From a virus: a stretch of DNA of 49,809 nucleotides. Positions 30,189 to 38,774 of this stretch are shown in pieces (within the stretch, counting starts at the first letter, position 1; the number at the start of each line of letters is the position of its first letter). The stretch spans positions 1 through 49,809 of IMG/VR virus record IMGVR_UViG_3300005518_000006. One strand, given 5' to 3'. Made by a program: the position numbers and the translations under genes. Below the pieces are notes generated by a model. It was given only the letters and a program-made list of their open reading frames with translations, had not been told where the DNA came from and did no database searches.

Positions 30189-32144
30189 TTACGTCTGCGT
30201 ACCAACGACCGTCCACGTAGACGTGGTCGTGCCGTTAGTCGCAGTACAGATATACAACTTCGCGTTCGTGGTATCTACAGCGAGCCCACCGAGCTTGGTC
30301 GTCCCCGCGAAATCGTTCGCGACCAACGCACCAGCCTTCGTGAGAATCCCGTTCTGCAAACCATCGCTGAACGTGAACAAGGCCACGCCGTCAGTCAGCC
30401 GCACAAACGATCGCAACCCCGGCGTACCGGAGATGCGGGTTGTGACCCCCGAGTTATCGACCTGCCCAGTAACAATGGAGTCGTTCGCGCCGGCATCGAA
30501 CTGGATACCGATATCGGTGTTCGGATACCGCCCACCACCGCGAAGAAACACGTTGCACCCGTTGAGAGTCAACCGGTCAGTCGAGATCCGCAGGCCGATC
30601 ACATCGGCGGTATCGATCGTGATACCAGTGACCGTCCACGGAGCTGCATCGAAGAAGAACCCGTTCGCGTCGTCCTGAGATTCACAGCCGGTCATGATCC
30701 CACGACCAGACGAAACCCAGAAACCCCACGTGTCCGAGAAGTACGACTTACAGTTCACGATCTTCGTGTTACCGGAAGCGATACGGTACCCCGAGCCGTC
30801 CGAACCACCGACGTGACAGTTCGCGATATACGAGTCGGATGCGGTCGTCAGGTTGATTCCGTCACCAGAACAATCCCGGACCTGCAAACTGTCGATGATA
30901 TTTCCACGGTTGTTCGCCGTGCCCGTGGCATGTAGATACACACCATGGCGGGTGCCACCGAGAAAGTTGGTGATCGCCAGATGCATAATCCAGTGGTCTG
31001 CGTCCGGGTCAATCGGTGGATACGGGCTAGTGTCCGTACCGCCAGTCATGTCGTAGTCGATACCGTTACAGGTACCGCCACCGACAGAGTTGCCGTTGAT
31101 CCAAAAGTCTCGCACCATCGTCAGGTGTGTGACGTTCTGGGCAAGCTTGATAACGCCTGTCCCCGCGTTGCTGACCGCGCGTAGCTCGGTGAGCATGCCG
31201 ACACCGCGCAACTGAATACCGGTGTGGATTTGGATCGGGTTAGAGATCTTGAATGCGCCACCCGACAACTGGACAAGCCCCCACTGCTGGGAACCGCCAG
31301 GCATCGTGGCGTCACGAGAAGTCAGAACCGCCGCAAGGTTAATCGCGGACTGGATCTTTGCCTCGTCGTTTACGCCGGTACACACGAAATCCGCAGCCGT
31401 CTTCACAGCCGTTGGCGCGTCGCTCGCCGCGACCACAACACCGATCGTCCGGCCAGGCGGACCGGTAGGACCAGCCGCACCGGTAGGACCCATCGGCCCA
31501 GCAGGTCCAGCGGGACCGGCAGGCCCGGCAGGGCCCGTAGGACCCGGCACAGTCGAAGCGGCACCAGCAGGCCCTGTAGCGCCCGCAGGGCCCGTAGGGC
31601 CCGTGTTCCCGGTAGGACCGGCAGGACCAGCGGGGCCCGTAGCCCCGGCCGCCCCAGCGGGCCCTTGAGGGCCCGTGGCGCCTGCGGGTCCAGGATCACC
31701 CTGTGGCCCTGGAGGACCACCCGCAGGACCGGTCGGCCCCTGAGGGCCGGGCGGCCCTGGAGGGCCGGCTACGCGCAGGATGCCGACGCCGGCCGGCACG
31801 GGCGCGTACAGCCCAAGGTTCAGGGGTGTTCCGTCACCGAGCGGTACTTCGAACGCCCACTTGCCGCGAGTCCAATACTGACCCGACGAATCCTGTAGGC
31901 GCTCCTCAAGTAGCATCGTGAAACCCTGAGACACGTAATCCGGGTCATCATTGACCGGCGCATCCCATTCCCACGTGTTGCCGATAACGTCAGTGGTCCA
32001 CTCACCCTTAAGGATCGTGAGACCGTTGTTGCCGATAATATCGACAGGGAGCGTGACCGTAACCTGACCTGTGACGCCGGAGCCGACAAGGTCGGTGTAA
32101 TTCAGGAAGACGGTCCGCGTAGAAAGGTCAGGCGGAAAAGCCAT
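30189..32144 (-). CDS. Tail spike/fibre with collagen-like shaft and beta-helix (651 aa)
   Basis: The N-terminal ~110 residues are a virion-attachment domain ([20 protein letters not shown]). Residues ~127-232 are collagen-like Gly-X-Y triplets, rich in GP and GA, which would form a triple-helical shaft. The rest (residues ~240-600) looks like a pectate-lyase-type right-handed beta-helix. Strands with Asn/Ser/Gly turns recur ([35 protein letters not shown]), and a C-terminal beta domain follows ([20 protein letters not shown]). The homotrimer would bind and perhaps degrade a surface polysaccharide. It lies next to the portal rather than the other tail genes, which is unusual. It could be a horizontally acquired module. 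Confidence 0.8.
   Translation of the reverse strand: MAFPPDLSTRTVFLNYTDLVGSGVTGQVTVTLPVDIIGNNGLTILKGEWTTDVIGNTWEWDAPVNDDPDYVSQGFTMLLEERLQDSSGQYWTRGKWAFEVPLGDGTPLNLGLYAPVPAGVGILRVAGPPGPPGPQGPTGPAGGPPGPQGDPGPAGATGPQGPAGAAGATGPAGPAGPTGNTGPTGPAGATGPAGAASTVPGPTGPAGPAGPAGPAGPMGPTGAAGPTGPPGRTIGVVVAASDAPTAVKTAADFVCTGVNDEAKIQSAINLAAVLTSRDATMPGGSQQWGLVQLSGGAFKISNPIQIHTGIQLRGVGMLTELRAVSNAGTGVIKLAQNVTHLTMVRDFWINGNSVGGGTCNGIDYDMTGGTDTSPYPPIDPDADHWIMHLAITNFLGGTRHGVYLHATGTANNRGNIIDSLQVRDCSGDGINLTTASDSYIANCHVGGSDGSGYRIASGNTKIVNCKSYFSDTWGFWVSSGRGIMTGCESQDDANGFFFDAAPWTVTGITIDTADVIGLRISTDRLTLNGCNVFLRGGGRYPNTDIGIQFDAGANDSIVTGQVDNSGVTTRISGTPGLRSFVRLTDGVALFTFSDGLQNGILTKAGALVANDFAGTTKLGGLAVDTTNAKLYICTATNGTTTSTWTVVGTQT
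31449..31766 (-). repeat. Collagen-like triplet repeat
   Basis: Short GGN-CCN-type codon repeats encode about 35 Gly-X-Y triplets, with one short break near the middle. The DNA is repetitive with period 9 and 18 bases, so it could expand or contract by slippage and recombination, changing shaft length. It is not a CRISPR array. Confidence 0.85.
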
Positions 32145-32154
32145 TCATGAACTC

Positions 32155-33951
32155 CTAGACCGGCCTCGTGGTCCGGGTCGAAAGCGAAAGATTCGGGTTA
32201 CCTGTACCCGTCGTGCCGGCGATGCTTTGCAAAAGCTGCTCGGCCGGCCCCATAGAACCGGTCTGTTGCATCTGTTGCATTGGATCGCCACCTCCTGCCC
32301 CGCCACCCATAAGAGCGGCCATAGGGTCTTGTGGAGGCGCAGCCCCACCGGCAGCCGCCATCTCTTCAGGTGCTGGTTGCGGTGGCGGTGGGGGAAATGC
32401 AGCTTCGACCGCATCCTCAATGGATGCGCCCTTCTGCAACTTCTGAATAACAGTGTTGACCTTCAGGACCAATTGGGTCGGGTCGCCGCCCTGCATAGCC
32501 ATAGCCGGGATTGCCTGGGGCAAAGCGGCGATAGAGCCCAACAGGGCGTTACGGATCTGCTCCACGTTGATGCGCTTCTGCTCTCCGACAACATCAAGCT
32601 CGAACGGCATTTGCCGCTGAACCGTGTCCACGGAGATAACACCGGACGTGAGAGCCTGCAACAGGAAGACGAGACTGCGGTTCGGGTCAAGACCCGCCGT
32701 AAGACCGTACGAAACAGAACAGGTGTAGTCACCTGCAATGTCCCTAGCCGGGCGATACTTCACCTCGAACGGGGCGCCGTCCTCCAAGCCACGAATGGAC
32801 TTCTCCACGTCAGGCCACAACGCTTCATCCAGTTCGAGACAGATTGCAACAACGTCCGTCAGGGCTGACGCGATTCGTCCCTGCAATGTCTTGATACGTG
32901 CGTCATAGCCGGCCATGAGTGCTTGCACACCCTTGCCGGTAATGATAGACGCATCCATATTGCCGTCGCGGGCTTCCGGCTGACGAGACCCGATCCGCAT
33001 CTCGTCGGCCATCGACTGCTTCTCAAGGAACGGTTCCTTCGGAACCGACAGATCGACACGCCGAACATTCTGCGGCTGGTCAGTACGGATCTGGGCATTC
33101 GGCCCGATCTGCACCTCTTGCGTATCCATCGGGATAGCGATAGGCGCGTTAGCAACCTCTTCCGCAATCCGCATCGTGTAAAGCGCCATCTTCGCGCGCG
33201 CGATCTGGACCCACACCAGATCGTCGTAAGCGCCTCGTCCGGCCTCACCCGTATGAGGGCGTTCAACGACCCTCACGCGGCAGCGCGAGATGGGGTTCTT
33301 CTCCTGGTGCAAAGTCAAGCGAAGCTGCGGAATGAATACCGCATCGACGTCCTTGTCGTAATACCGGACAACCTCGACGGTTTCCTGGTTGCGGGACTTC
33401 AGTTCGCCCAGAGCGAGCGCGTAATCCTGATACTCCCAGATCAGTTCCTCAACGGAACGACGGAAACAACGGGCATACCAGACGGTACGACCCAACCGAT
33501 CCAGGGCGTAGTAGGAGTCAAACGCAGAATCAACATAGATACACGGAGTCTTCGCGTCATAGTCCGGCTCCACGATGTACGCGGTGTGATCGTATGACTC
33601 GATATGGTCCGCTGCCAGGATGTTCGTTTCACCCAGCATCGAATGCGTAATGTAATGGTTGACGATCTTCGTACGCTTGTCCGCAGACTTGCGGGCAGCG
33701 TCCGTATTCATGTTCGGGTTAGCACACGTAAACGACGGCAGAGGCGCGATCGCCTCGGCCGAAGAACGCGCAGCCACATCGATAAAGTTGGCGACCATCG
33801 GTTCCGGGATCTCAGCCGGGAACATCCCGTACTGAACCTCATCCCACTTGCCCTCACGAATCGCCTTAACCTGGTAGCGCTTCTCGCGCCGGCCCACGGT
33901 CTTCCTGCGGGCGATGTCGATGTTCGACATCATCTGTTCAAGTGTCGCCAT
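32155..33951 (-). CDS. Portal protein (598 aa)
   Basis: The ATG at 33951 shares bases with the terminase TGA (TGATG); a GTG three bases upstream is less likely. The N-terminal portion (MATLEQMMSNIDIARRKTVG) and the WYARCFRRSVEELIWEYQ segment fit portal wings. The later QSMADEMRIGSRQPEARDGN and SASIITGK-like stretch is typical of the loops lining the channel. The C terminus is Gly/Gln/Pro-rich (GGAAPPQDPMAALMGGGAGG). The protein forms the dodecameric DNA gate and contacts the terminase encoded just upstream. Confidence 0.84.
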   Translation of the reverse strand: MATLEQMMSNIDIARRKTVGRREKRYQVKAIREGKWDEVQYGMFPAEIPEPMVANFIDVAARSSAEAIAPLPSFTCANPNMNTDAARKSADKRTKIVNHYITHSMLGETNILAADHIESYDHTAYIVEPDYDAKTPCIYVDSAFDSYYALDRLGRTVWYARCFRRSVEELIWEYQDYALALGELKSRNQETVEVVRYYDKDVDAVFIPQLRLTLHQEKNPISRCRVRVVERPHTGEAGRGAYDDLVWVQIARAKMALYTMRIAEEVANAPIAIPMDTQEVQIGPNAQIRTDQPQNVRRVDLSVPKEPFLEKQSMADEMRIGSRQPEARDGNMDASIITGKGVQALMAGYDARIKTLQGRIASALTDVVAICLELDEALWPDVEKSIRGLEDGAPFEVKYRPARDIAGDYTCSVSYGLTAGLDPNRSLVFLLQALTSGVISVDTVQRQMPFELDVVGEQKRINVEQIRNALLGSIAALPQAIPAMAMQGGDPTQLVLKVNTVIQKLQKGASIEDAVEAAFPPPPPQPAPEEMAAAGGAAPPQDPMAALMGGGAGGGDPMQQMQQTGSMGPAEQLLQSIAGTTGTGNPNLSLSTRTTRPV

Positions 33952-35921
33952 CACACCACCCGATAGTCATCTAGACGAACCACAGCAGCCCTCTGTCTTT
34001 CTCGCGGCGAAACCAGGCCGCTGAACTGCCGGGCACCTGTCACCGATGTGATCTTGGTCTTCTCGCGGGCGCCAACCTCAAAGAACCAGAGCGCCATCAC
34101 GAGATCGCAAGGCGTCTTCTTCGGGTCGAGTTCAGGCGTCCAAATCTGCAACTGCTGCACCAGCACCCGGAGACCGTCGTTATCGCATCGTGGCAATTCG
34201 AGCAAGGGCGGCGAAATCAACTTGCGTGTACCGTCCCCGATGTCCTGCCAAGTGCCGAACAGCGGTGACATGGAGGCGACCCCGAAGTTCACGTCGAACT
34301 TGTTCTTCCCCGTATAGTGGGGAACCAATCGCACACCACGGGCAACCAGCCATTGGTTTAGTTCGAAATCCTGAGTGAACATGGTAAGAAGGCCCGTCTT
34401 CTCGATACGCCACTCGTTCACTCCGTACTCTAAGGTGATGGCCTTGATGCGTTCCTTCAACTCCTGAGGAGTTGGATGCTTCACATTCCAGGCGTCGTAG
34501 ATGAAACGCTTATGGGTACCGCGCTGAATCGCACCGACGATGATGCCGGCAAACCCCGTGGTCGCCGGGTCCACAGACCCGATCACGTACACGTCATCCG
34601 GGACAGAGATCATGCCGCCCAAGCGGCCATGTGCACGGCCCTTGTTCGTCGCCTCGGTGATCCCGTAGCTGGGGAAGGCGGCGTTACCGCCCACTTCCTT
34701 CTGCATGTACGCCTGAAGCCACACGTTCGTGTCCAGGTCATCCTTCACGGCCCCGATATGGCGGCCATCCCAACGCGGATACAGCCCATCATCGTCGCCG
34801 TGCTTACAGTCGTCGGTGTCACACCAACAGTCGTCGTTGTCGTTGTACCAAGAGTCCGTTGCCCTAGGCCACAACGTTACCCAGTCGTCCCGGTTCTCCG
34901 TCTCCTCCAACACCGCCGGCTGAGACAAGTACGTCCACGGAGACTTCCCACTCTGGAAGTTCTCCGGATTCCTCAATTGCCAGTAAAGATCGGCTGGCGA
35001 GATGCGGGTACCGATGACCGCGACCAATCCCGAGGCGCCTGGGCGGGAGGAAACCTCTACCTGCAACCAGCGCATCTGCTTTTGCCAGCCAGCGGCGTTA
35101 TCGCCGTCAATCGCGTCATCGAGAATCACCTTGTCGAGACGCTTGCCGTAGATCTGAGACCCGATACCCAACCCCTGAAGGGTCGGATCCTTGTCCGATG
35201 GGTCACGATCTGCGGACGCCAACCGGATGCGGCTGGCAGACCACTCGTCGGCGGTAGCTAGAAAGCCACCCTCCGGCGCGAAATCCTTGATCAACTCATG
35301 GTTATCAGGGTGCGTCAACCGAGTCTTAACACCATAAACCATGTCCTCGGCCATATCCGAAGTCTTCGAAACAATACCCAGCTTCACACCAGGATTGATA
35401 CAAATCAGGTACGTCACCCAATCCAGGGTGATCGTCGTCGTCTTCGCATGGTTCGGAGGACAATTGAAAACAATACGCGTCGGCCGGCCAGGCTCATAAG
35501 TCTGAGCCGGATGCAAATCCCGAGGAGGCCGGCCCTCCAACAAATCAATCCACTGCAACTGGTGCCAAAACGTCTTACGCTTCAAATAGTGGTCACGCCA
35601 CGCAGCGAACCCCAAGGTCCGCCACTTCGCCCGGTTCTCCTCCCGGGTGTTCGTGTCCACCTTCCGGGTAGCCATCACCGAATCGACAGCAGCCCGGAAA
35701 TCCGGGTCGTTCTTCCGCCAATACTCGTACGCCTTCCGGCTACGATCCACCTTCTCGATCGCCGCCGTGATGTTAAACCCAGCCTCGATATAGCCAATGA
35801 ACGTCTGCTTCGCCGCCTCCGGAGTCAACTTCCGTTGACCCGCAGACACACCACCCCGAGACCGCTTCAACGTGTGGCCGGCATTAGCCCGGCCTCCGTA
35901 ACCCTCAACCGAATTCGCCAC
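33951..35921 (-). CDS. Terminase large subunit with N-terminal HTH-like extension (656 aa)
   Basis: Residues ~150-275 form the ATPase: FNCPPNHAKTTT is a deviant Walker A and DKVILDDAID a Walker B. Near residue 460, VIGSVDPATTG, and near the end CDLVMALWFFE, fit the RNase H-like nuclease aspartates. Residues ~38-90 (FIGYIEAGFNITAAIEKVDR, AYEYWRKNDPDFRAAVDSV) look like the helix-turn-helix domain of small terminase subunits. No separate small subunit is seen, so the two may be fused. The GTG at 35921 has AGGAG at 5-base spacing, within a sequence similar to the start-associated sequence of the accessory region. Confidence 0.9.
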   Translation of the reverse strand: MANSVEGYGGRANAGHTLKRSRGGVSAGQRKLTPEAAKQTFIGYIEAGFNITAAIEKVDRSRKAYEYWRKNDPDFRAAVDSVMATRKVDTNTREENRAKWRTLGFAAWRDHYLKRKTFWHQLQWIDLLEGRPPRDLHPAQTYEPGRPTRIVFNCPPNHAKTTTITLDWVTYLICINPGVKLGIVSKTSDMAEDMVYGVKTRLTHPDNHELIKDFAPEGGFLATADEWSASRIRLASADRDPSDKDPTLQGLGIGSQIYGKRLDKVILDDAIDGDNAAGWQKQMRWLQVEVSSRPGASGLVAVIGTRISPADLYWQLRNPENFQSGKSPWTYLSQPAVLEETENRDDWVTLWPRATDSWYNDNDDCWCDTDDCKHGDDDGLYPRWDGRHIGAVKDDLDTNVWLQAYMQKEVGGNAAFPSYGITEATNKGRAHGRLGGMISVPDDVYVIGSVDPATTGFAGIIVGAIQRGTHKRFIYDAWNVKHPTPQELKERIKAITLEYGVNEWRIEKTGLLTMFTQDFELNQWLVARGVRLVPHYTGKNKFDVNFGVASMSPLFGTWQDIGDGTRKLISPPLLELPRCDNDGLRVLVQQLQIWTPELDPKKTPCDLVMALWFFEVGAREKTKITSVTGARQFSGLVSPRERQRAAVVRLDDYRVV

Positions 35922-35979
35922 AACCACTCCTGACAGGGAGGACCCCGTCCAGGGGGCTAGCAGGGATAACTACTAGGGG

Positions 35980-36000
35980 GCCGGGATTTCAGGTCCCGGC
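35980..36000 (-). promoter_or_regulatory. Hairpin upstream of the virion operon
   Basis: GCCGGGA/TCCCGGC is followed on the minus strand by CCCTAGTAGTTATCC, possibly a -10 box, about 40 bases before the terminase start. The hairpin-then-promoter order resembles that seen at 43.2-45.4 kb, but the -10 match is weak. Confidence 0.4.
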
Positions 36001-36026
36001 ACCCCCACGACAAAAACCATCACGCA

Positions 36027-36119
36027 AGAGCGCGCGTTCGAACGCGCGCTCTAAGGGGCCCCGATACCCGTAAGGGGCCCCGCTAAGTTCGTTACGTCGA
36101 GAGCCCCCCAAGGGCTCTC
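36027..36119. repeat. Cluster of perfect palindromes
   Basis: AGAGCGCGCGTTC with its complement gives a perfect 26-bp palindrome (36027-36052). Two copies of TAAGGGGCCCCG (36052-36063 and 36071-36082) follow, spaced 19 bases apart, and then the stem GAGAGCCC/GGGCTCTC (36099-36119). Such clusters are typical of protein-binding or packaging-initiation sites. Confidence 0.72.
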
Positions 36120-36253
36120 TCGTACATGGCTGGTTCGGTAGTAACCTCCACCAGCAGGGACCACCTCACGCCGTTCGGTGGGCAGTAAAAGGCTTCCCCA
36201 TTTAATACAACCCCCGAACAGCACGCCGGCCACTGCCAAGAGTGGCCCGATTT

Positions 36254-36487
36254 GGTTGCCTACGGCAACCTCGTATAGCCTCTGACCTGGGCTTTCACGG
36301 AGAATGTAACGATTCGGTAACAGACCCGAACGACATCGCAGCACGGGCCCCGAACGTAAGCACCCAATTAGCCAGACACTCATGACAAGAGTCAGAGCAG
36401 TTAGCGCCGGCCGAGTTAAAAATGTGGGTCGATCGTTGCCTCAGGCAACAGTTGCCGACAGCAACGGATGTGGTTGCCACAGGCAAC
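36254..36487. repeat. GTTGCC-N3-GGCAAC inverted repeats
   Basis: Perfect inverted repeats occur at 36254-36270 (7-bp arms, centre TAC), 36435-36449 (centre TCA) and 36473-36487 (centre ACA), with a 5-bp-arm variant at 36451-36465 (GTTGC/GCAAC). The last three are packed within 53 bases. A half-copy is at 36589-36600. Related copies lie at 6467, 6955 and 11740. They look like binding sites for a dimeric protein. Confidence 0.75.
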
Positions 36488-36553
36488 AAACAAGCGCTTG
36501 ACCTAGGCTCAGAACACCTCTGGCCACACAGAGAGCCATGCATCACGCGCCTC

Positions 36554-36577
36554 ATATACGTGGAGCTCTACGTATAT
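36554..36577. repeat. Interrupted palindrome ATATACGT/ACGTATAT
   Basis: Perfect 8-bp arms flank an 8-base centre (GGAGCTCT). The short A/T-rich arms sit in an otherwise G/C-rich region. No adjacent gene explains it. Confidence 0.55.
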
Positions 36578-37085
36578 AGGTGGAGATCGTTGCCTAAGGC
36601 CCCCATATAGGGGCCAAGGGCAAGGAATGCCCGTGTTCTGTTCACTCTCGGATACGGGTGGGGGGTGTGCGTGCGTGCGGCCTGGTCGTGACCCGGTTGG
36701 GTTACGGGCTGAGCGTGGGAAGGTCACGTGTTGATAACGGGTTGGTAACTTCGCTTCGGTGGGTTTGTGGACTTTGAGCGCGGTGGGGCAGTGTCTGTCT
36801 CGCACGGCGTGAGGCGGTAGGGCGGAGCGGTCGCTCCGAGCGCTTCCCCGGTTCGCGGGTAGTCGAGCCAAACTGAATAGTGTGCCAGCGAGTGTGGCGA
36901 GTAGGGGTATAGCGGAAGCTCCCCCACGGAGCGCATGGTGAGTCTGGGAGAAAGGCAGGCCAGGGCCTGCGCGTCTCCTCCCGTGTGTGGCCGGATGATT
37001 CTTAGCCGAGGGCCTGGCAGGGTGCACGCATTCCCCGTGTTGTGCACCCGCTGACGTGAGCAAGTGCATTCCTTGTTGTTACGTG

Positions 37086-37130
37086 CAAAGCCGATGAGCG
37101 GCTTTGTTCGTTGAATGGGGAGTGGTGGAA
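37086..37130 (+). promoter_or_regulatory. Start-associated module A (before 37131)
   Basis: The hairpin CAAAGCCG/CGGCTTTG (37086-37106) is followed by ATGGGGAGTGGTGGAA (37115-37130), which ends at the ATG. This is the first of seven near-identical modules; GGGGAG is the Shine-Dalgarno site. Confidence 0.7.
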
Positions 37131-37334
37131 ATGGCAGATCACGGCTTGGAAATCGCGGAGTTGCACGCGTTGCCTGCTGGCACGGAGTTGCATTACACGA
37201 ATTGGCCGGGGCGCCCGAGTGTGCCAGTGAAGTTGTTGAACCGGGACGGGAATGTCCAGTTCGCCGATGGGCACACGCTTTACGCGTTCGCTGACGAGTT
37301 GTCTCGTGAACCGCGCGCCGGGTTGGGTGAGTGA
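37131..37334 (+). CDS. Hypothetical protein, first gene of accessory region (67 aa)
   Basis: The ATG at 37131 directly follows the start-associated sequence. The protein reads MADHGLEIAELHALPAGTEL and then NWPGRPSVPVKLLNRDGNVQ. A small alpha/beta fold is likely. Function is unknown. Confidence 0.7.
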   Translation: MADHGLEIAELHALPAGTELHYTNWPGRPSVPVKLLNRDGNVQFADGHTLYAFADELSREPRAGLGE

Positions 37335-37335
37335 G

Positions 37336-37596
37336 ATGCGGATTGGCAAGCGTGAGTCGTACCGCGAAGAGATCAACTCGGACGGATTCCACGTGTCGCG
37401 TTGGTTGCGCATCATCGGTGACTACAAATACTCGTTTACGCGGGTTGAGGATGCGAACCGTAACGCTTACGTGGATGTCTGGATCATGTGGCCGGAAGGT
37501 GGGGATTATGTCCGCACCTTCCACGGTAAGACGACGCGGCCGAAGACAGGTGTTCAGGTGTTTTCGGAGGAACTGGGCAAGTTGATTCGGTTCTGA
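37336..37596 (+). CDS. Hypothetical protein (86 aa)
   Basis: The ATG at 37336 (or a GTG at 37327 overlapping the previous stop) begins MRIGKRESYREEINSDGFHV. The protein is mixed alpha/beta and ends in KTGVQVFSEELGKLIRF. It is transcribed with its upstream gene. No family is recognised. Confidence 0.68.
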   Translation: MRIGKRESYREEINSDGFHVSRWLRIIGDYKYSFTRVEDANRNAYVDVWIMWPEGGDYVRTFHGKTTRPKTGVQVFSEELGKLIRF

Positions 37597-37606
37597 GTGA
37601 CTGTTG

Positions 37607-37678
37607 AGCCCACCCCTGCGGGGGTGGGCTGACTCAGCTACTCATGATGGGTAGTGGTGGATAAGGGGAGTGGTTGAG
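37607..37678 (+). promoter_or_regulatory. Start-associated module B (before 37679)
   Basis: A strong stem AGCCCACCCC/GGGGTGGGCT (37607-37630) is followed by the inverted repeat CTACTCA-TGA-TGGGTAG (37638-37654) and AAGGGGAGTGGTTGAG (37663-37678), which abuts the ATG. The first stem could terminate transcripts from the upstream gene. Confidence 0.75.
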
Positions 37679-38080
37679 ATGGGCGAGTTTGTGGTTGTTC
37701 AGGTCAAGTCTGCGAAGACTGATGACAAGTGGATGGACTACTCGCGGTGTAGCGCGCGGAATGCTGTGGAGTTCCTGGTGTCGTCGTTTGCTGACAGCAA
37801 GGGGACGGAGTTCCGTGCGAAGCACTGGATTACCGGGAACCTGTTGAACAAGGCTCAGCTTGAGAGCATGACTGTGGAGCCTGGTGCGTTCGCGGAGCGT
37901 GAGCCTCGGGAGTGGTGGCGGGTGACGATGACGTGGGAGGGCGAGTCTTGCCCTTCCGATTCGACGTACAGCCCGTGGATCTACAAGCTGCAGGAGGCAA
38001 TCAGCGAGTTGCACCGGCGCGGTTTGAATGCCGGTCGTGGTGATGTGATGCGTATCGAAATCGCAGTAGAGGAGGTGTGA
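37679..38080 (+). CDS. Hypothetical protein (133 aa)
   Basis: The ATG at 37679 begins MGEFVVVQVKSAKTDDKWMD. The sequence looks strand-rich at first (EWWRVTMTWEGESCPSDSTY) and helical at the end (IYKLQEAISELHRRGLNAGR). It may be an early host-takeover protein. No known motif was recognised. Confidence 0.7.
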   Translation: MGEFVVVQVKSAKTDDKWMDYSRCSARNAVEFLVSSFADSKGTEFRAKHWITGNLLNKAQLESMTVEPGAFAEREPREWWRVTMTWEGESCPSDSTYSPWIYKLQEAISELHRRGLNAGRGDVMRIEIAVEEV

Positions 38081-38083
38081 CCG

Positions 38084-38344
38084 ATGGCCACTGTTCTCTA
38101 TGACGGGCTGAAGGTGTGTCACTCGTGCGCGAACTTGATCGCGAACGGTGAGGTATTCGATGAGTCCGGCGATATCTCGGAGGCGCATGCGGCGAGGATG
38201 GTTGCGCACATGGCACGCAATCTGGGCGGTTTGGTGTTGGCGTGCGGGAATTGCCACTGTGACGAGTCGGTGTCTAGCTCGGAGTGTGATGGGTGTGGCG
38301 ATACTGCGCAGGGGTGGCGGCATCCTGCTGCAATCTTGGGCTGA
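38084..38344 (+). CDS. Zinc-ribbon protein (86 aa)
   Basis: The start is the ATG at 38084, four bases after the previous stop. The N terminus has CHSCANLIANGEV and the C-terminal half LACGNCHCDE and CDGCGDTAQGWRH, so two or more zinc sites. From memory the pattern (CHSCANLIANGE, CGNC, CDGCGDTA.GWRH) recurs in actinophage genomes. It may act as a small adaptor or nucleic-acid binder; function is unknown. Confidence 0.72.
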   Translation: MATVLYDGLKVCHSCANLIANGEVFDESGDISEAHAARMVAHMARNLGGLVLACGNCHCDESVSSSECDGCGDTAQGWRHPAAILG

Positions 38345-38353
38345 GCGATCGTT

Positions 38354-38430
38354 GAGAGTGCGGGCCTTCGGGCCCGTGTCTCTCACTCAGTTGCTTAGAG
38401 CAAGTAACTGGATTATGGGGAGTGGTTAGT
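38354..38430 (+). promoter_or_regulatory. Start-associated module C (before 38431)
   Basis: The stem GAGAG..GCGGGCC-TTCG-GGCCCGT..CTCTC (38354-38384) is followed by the 9-bp stem CAGTTGCTT/AAGTAACTG (38388-38410, one G-U pair) and ATGGGGAGTGGTTAGT (38415-38430). The TTCG tetraloop stem is unusually stable. Confidence 0.75.
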
Positions 38431-38616
38431 ATGATGGTTGTGGATGGCAAGGGTGTTGCGTCACGGTTGAACTACCGGCCGGATCACGTGCACATTACGG
38501 AGCCGTTTCGTCACGTGCTCTGGTGTCGCGTGCCCTGGGCCCGCTGTCAGGGTGACGTACCGCGTACGTCGTTTGTTGTGACGGAACCGGAGTGTGACTG
38601 GCGTGAGGTCCAGTGA
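38431..38616 (+). CDS. Hypothetical protein (61 aa)
   Basis: The ATG at 38431 starts MMVVDGKGVASRLNYRPDHV. The protein contains HVLWCRVPWARCQGD with two Cys. The stop overlaps the next gene as GTGA. No family is recognised. Confidence 0.62.
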   Translation: MMVVDGKGVASRLNYRPDHVHITEPFRHVLWCRVPWARCQGDVPRTSFVVTEPECDWREVQ

Positions 38617-38774
38617 AGCGCTGGGAGGTGTACGAACGGCGCACGGGACGGCTGGTGTGTATCGGTTCGCGCCGGTACACGCGTCAGGTGTGCAAGGGCA
38701 GGCCCGAGTATGCGCGGCACAAGGTGGAGATCGCGCAGAGCCTGTTTGAGGGGATGGGTGAGACGTTGCCGTGA
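38613..38774 (+). CDS. Basic protein (53 aa)
   Basis: The GTG at 38613 overlaps the previous stop. The sequence MKRWEVYERRTGRLVCIGSR then RYTRQVCKGRPEYARHKVEI is basic; two Cys are present. The stop overlaps the next GTG. Function is unknown. Confidence 0.62.
   Translation: MKRWEVYERRTGRLVCIGSRRYTRQVCKGRPEYARHKVEIAQSLFEGMGETLP

Larger units (their letters stand above)
35922..37130. other. 1.2-kb noncoding hub with palindromes (possible origin, packaging or control site)
   Basis: Neither strand holds a convincing gene here; open frames run through palindromes and have no good starts. Elements include GCCGGGA/TCCCGGC at 35980-36000 and a 26-bp palindrome at 36027-36052. GGGGCCCC units occur at 36053-36082, and GAGAGCCC/GGGCTCTC at 36099-36119. 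Inverted GTTGCC repeats occur at 36254-36270 and 36435-36487, a TATACGT palindrome at 36554-36577 and GGCCCC/GGGGCC at 36598-36615. GGTGCAC/GTGCACC lies near 37020-37049. The virion operon starts leftward and the accessory region starts rightward from here. Function is inferred. Confidence 0.7.

Noticed and set aside
31440-31770. Regular DNA repeats resembling a CRISPR array
   Set aside because: The repeats encode Gly-X-Y triplets in the spike frame, with period 9/18 bases and no unique spacers.
34476-35261. Rightward 261-aa open frame in the terminase gene
   Set aside because: It is antisense to conserved terminase motifs and has no ribosome site.
36051-36383. Leftward 110-aa open frame in the noncoding hub
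   Set aside because: It runs through several perfect palindromes, has no ribosome site and no protein-like composition.
36724-37524. Leftward 266-aa open frame
   Set aside because: It is antisense to genes with start-associated sequences and full of Arg/Pro/Thr codons typical of shadow frames.
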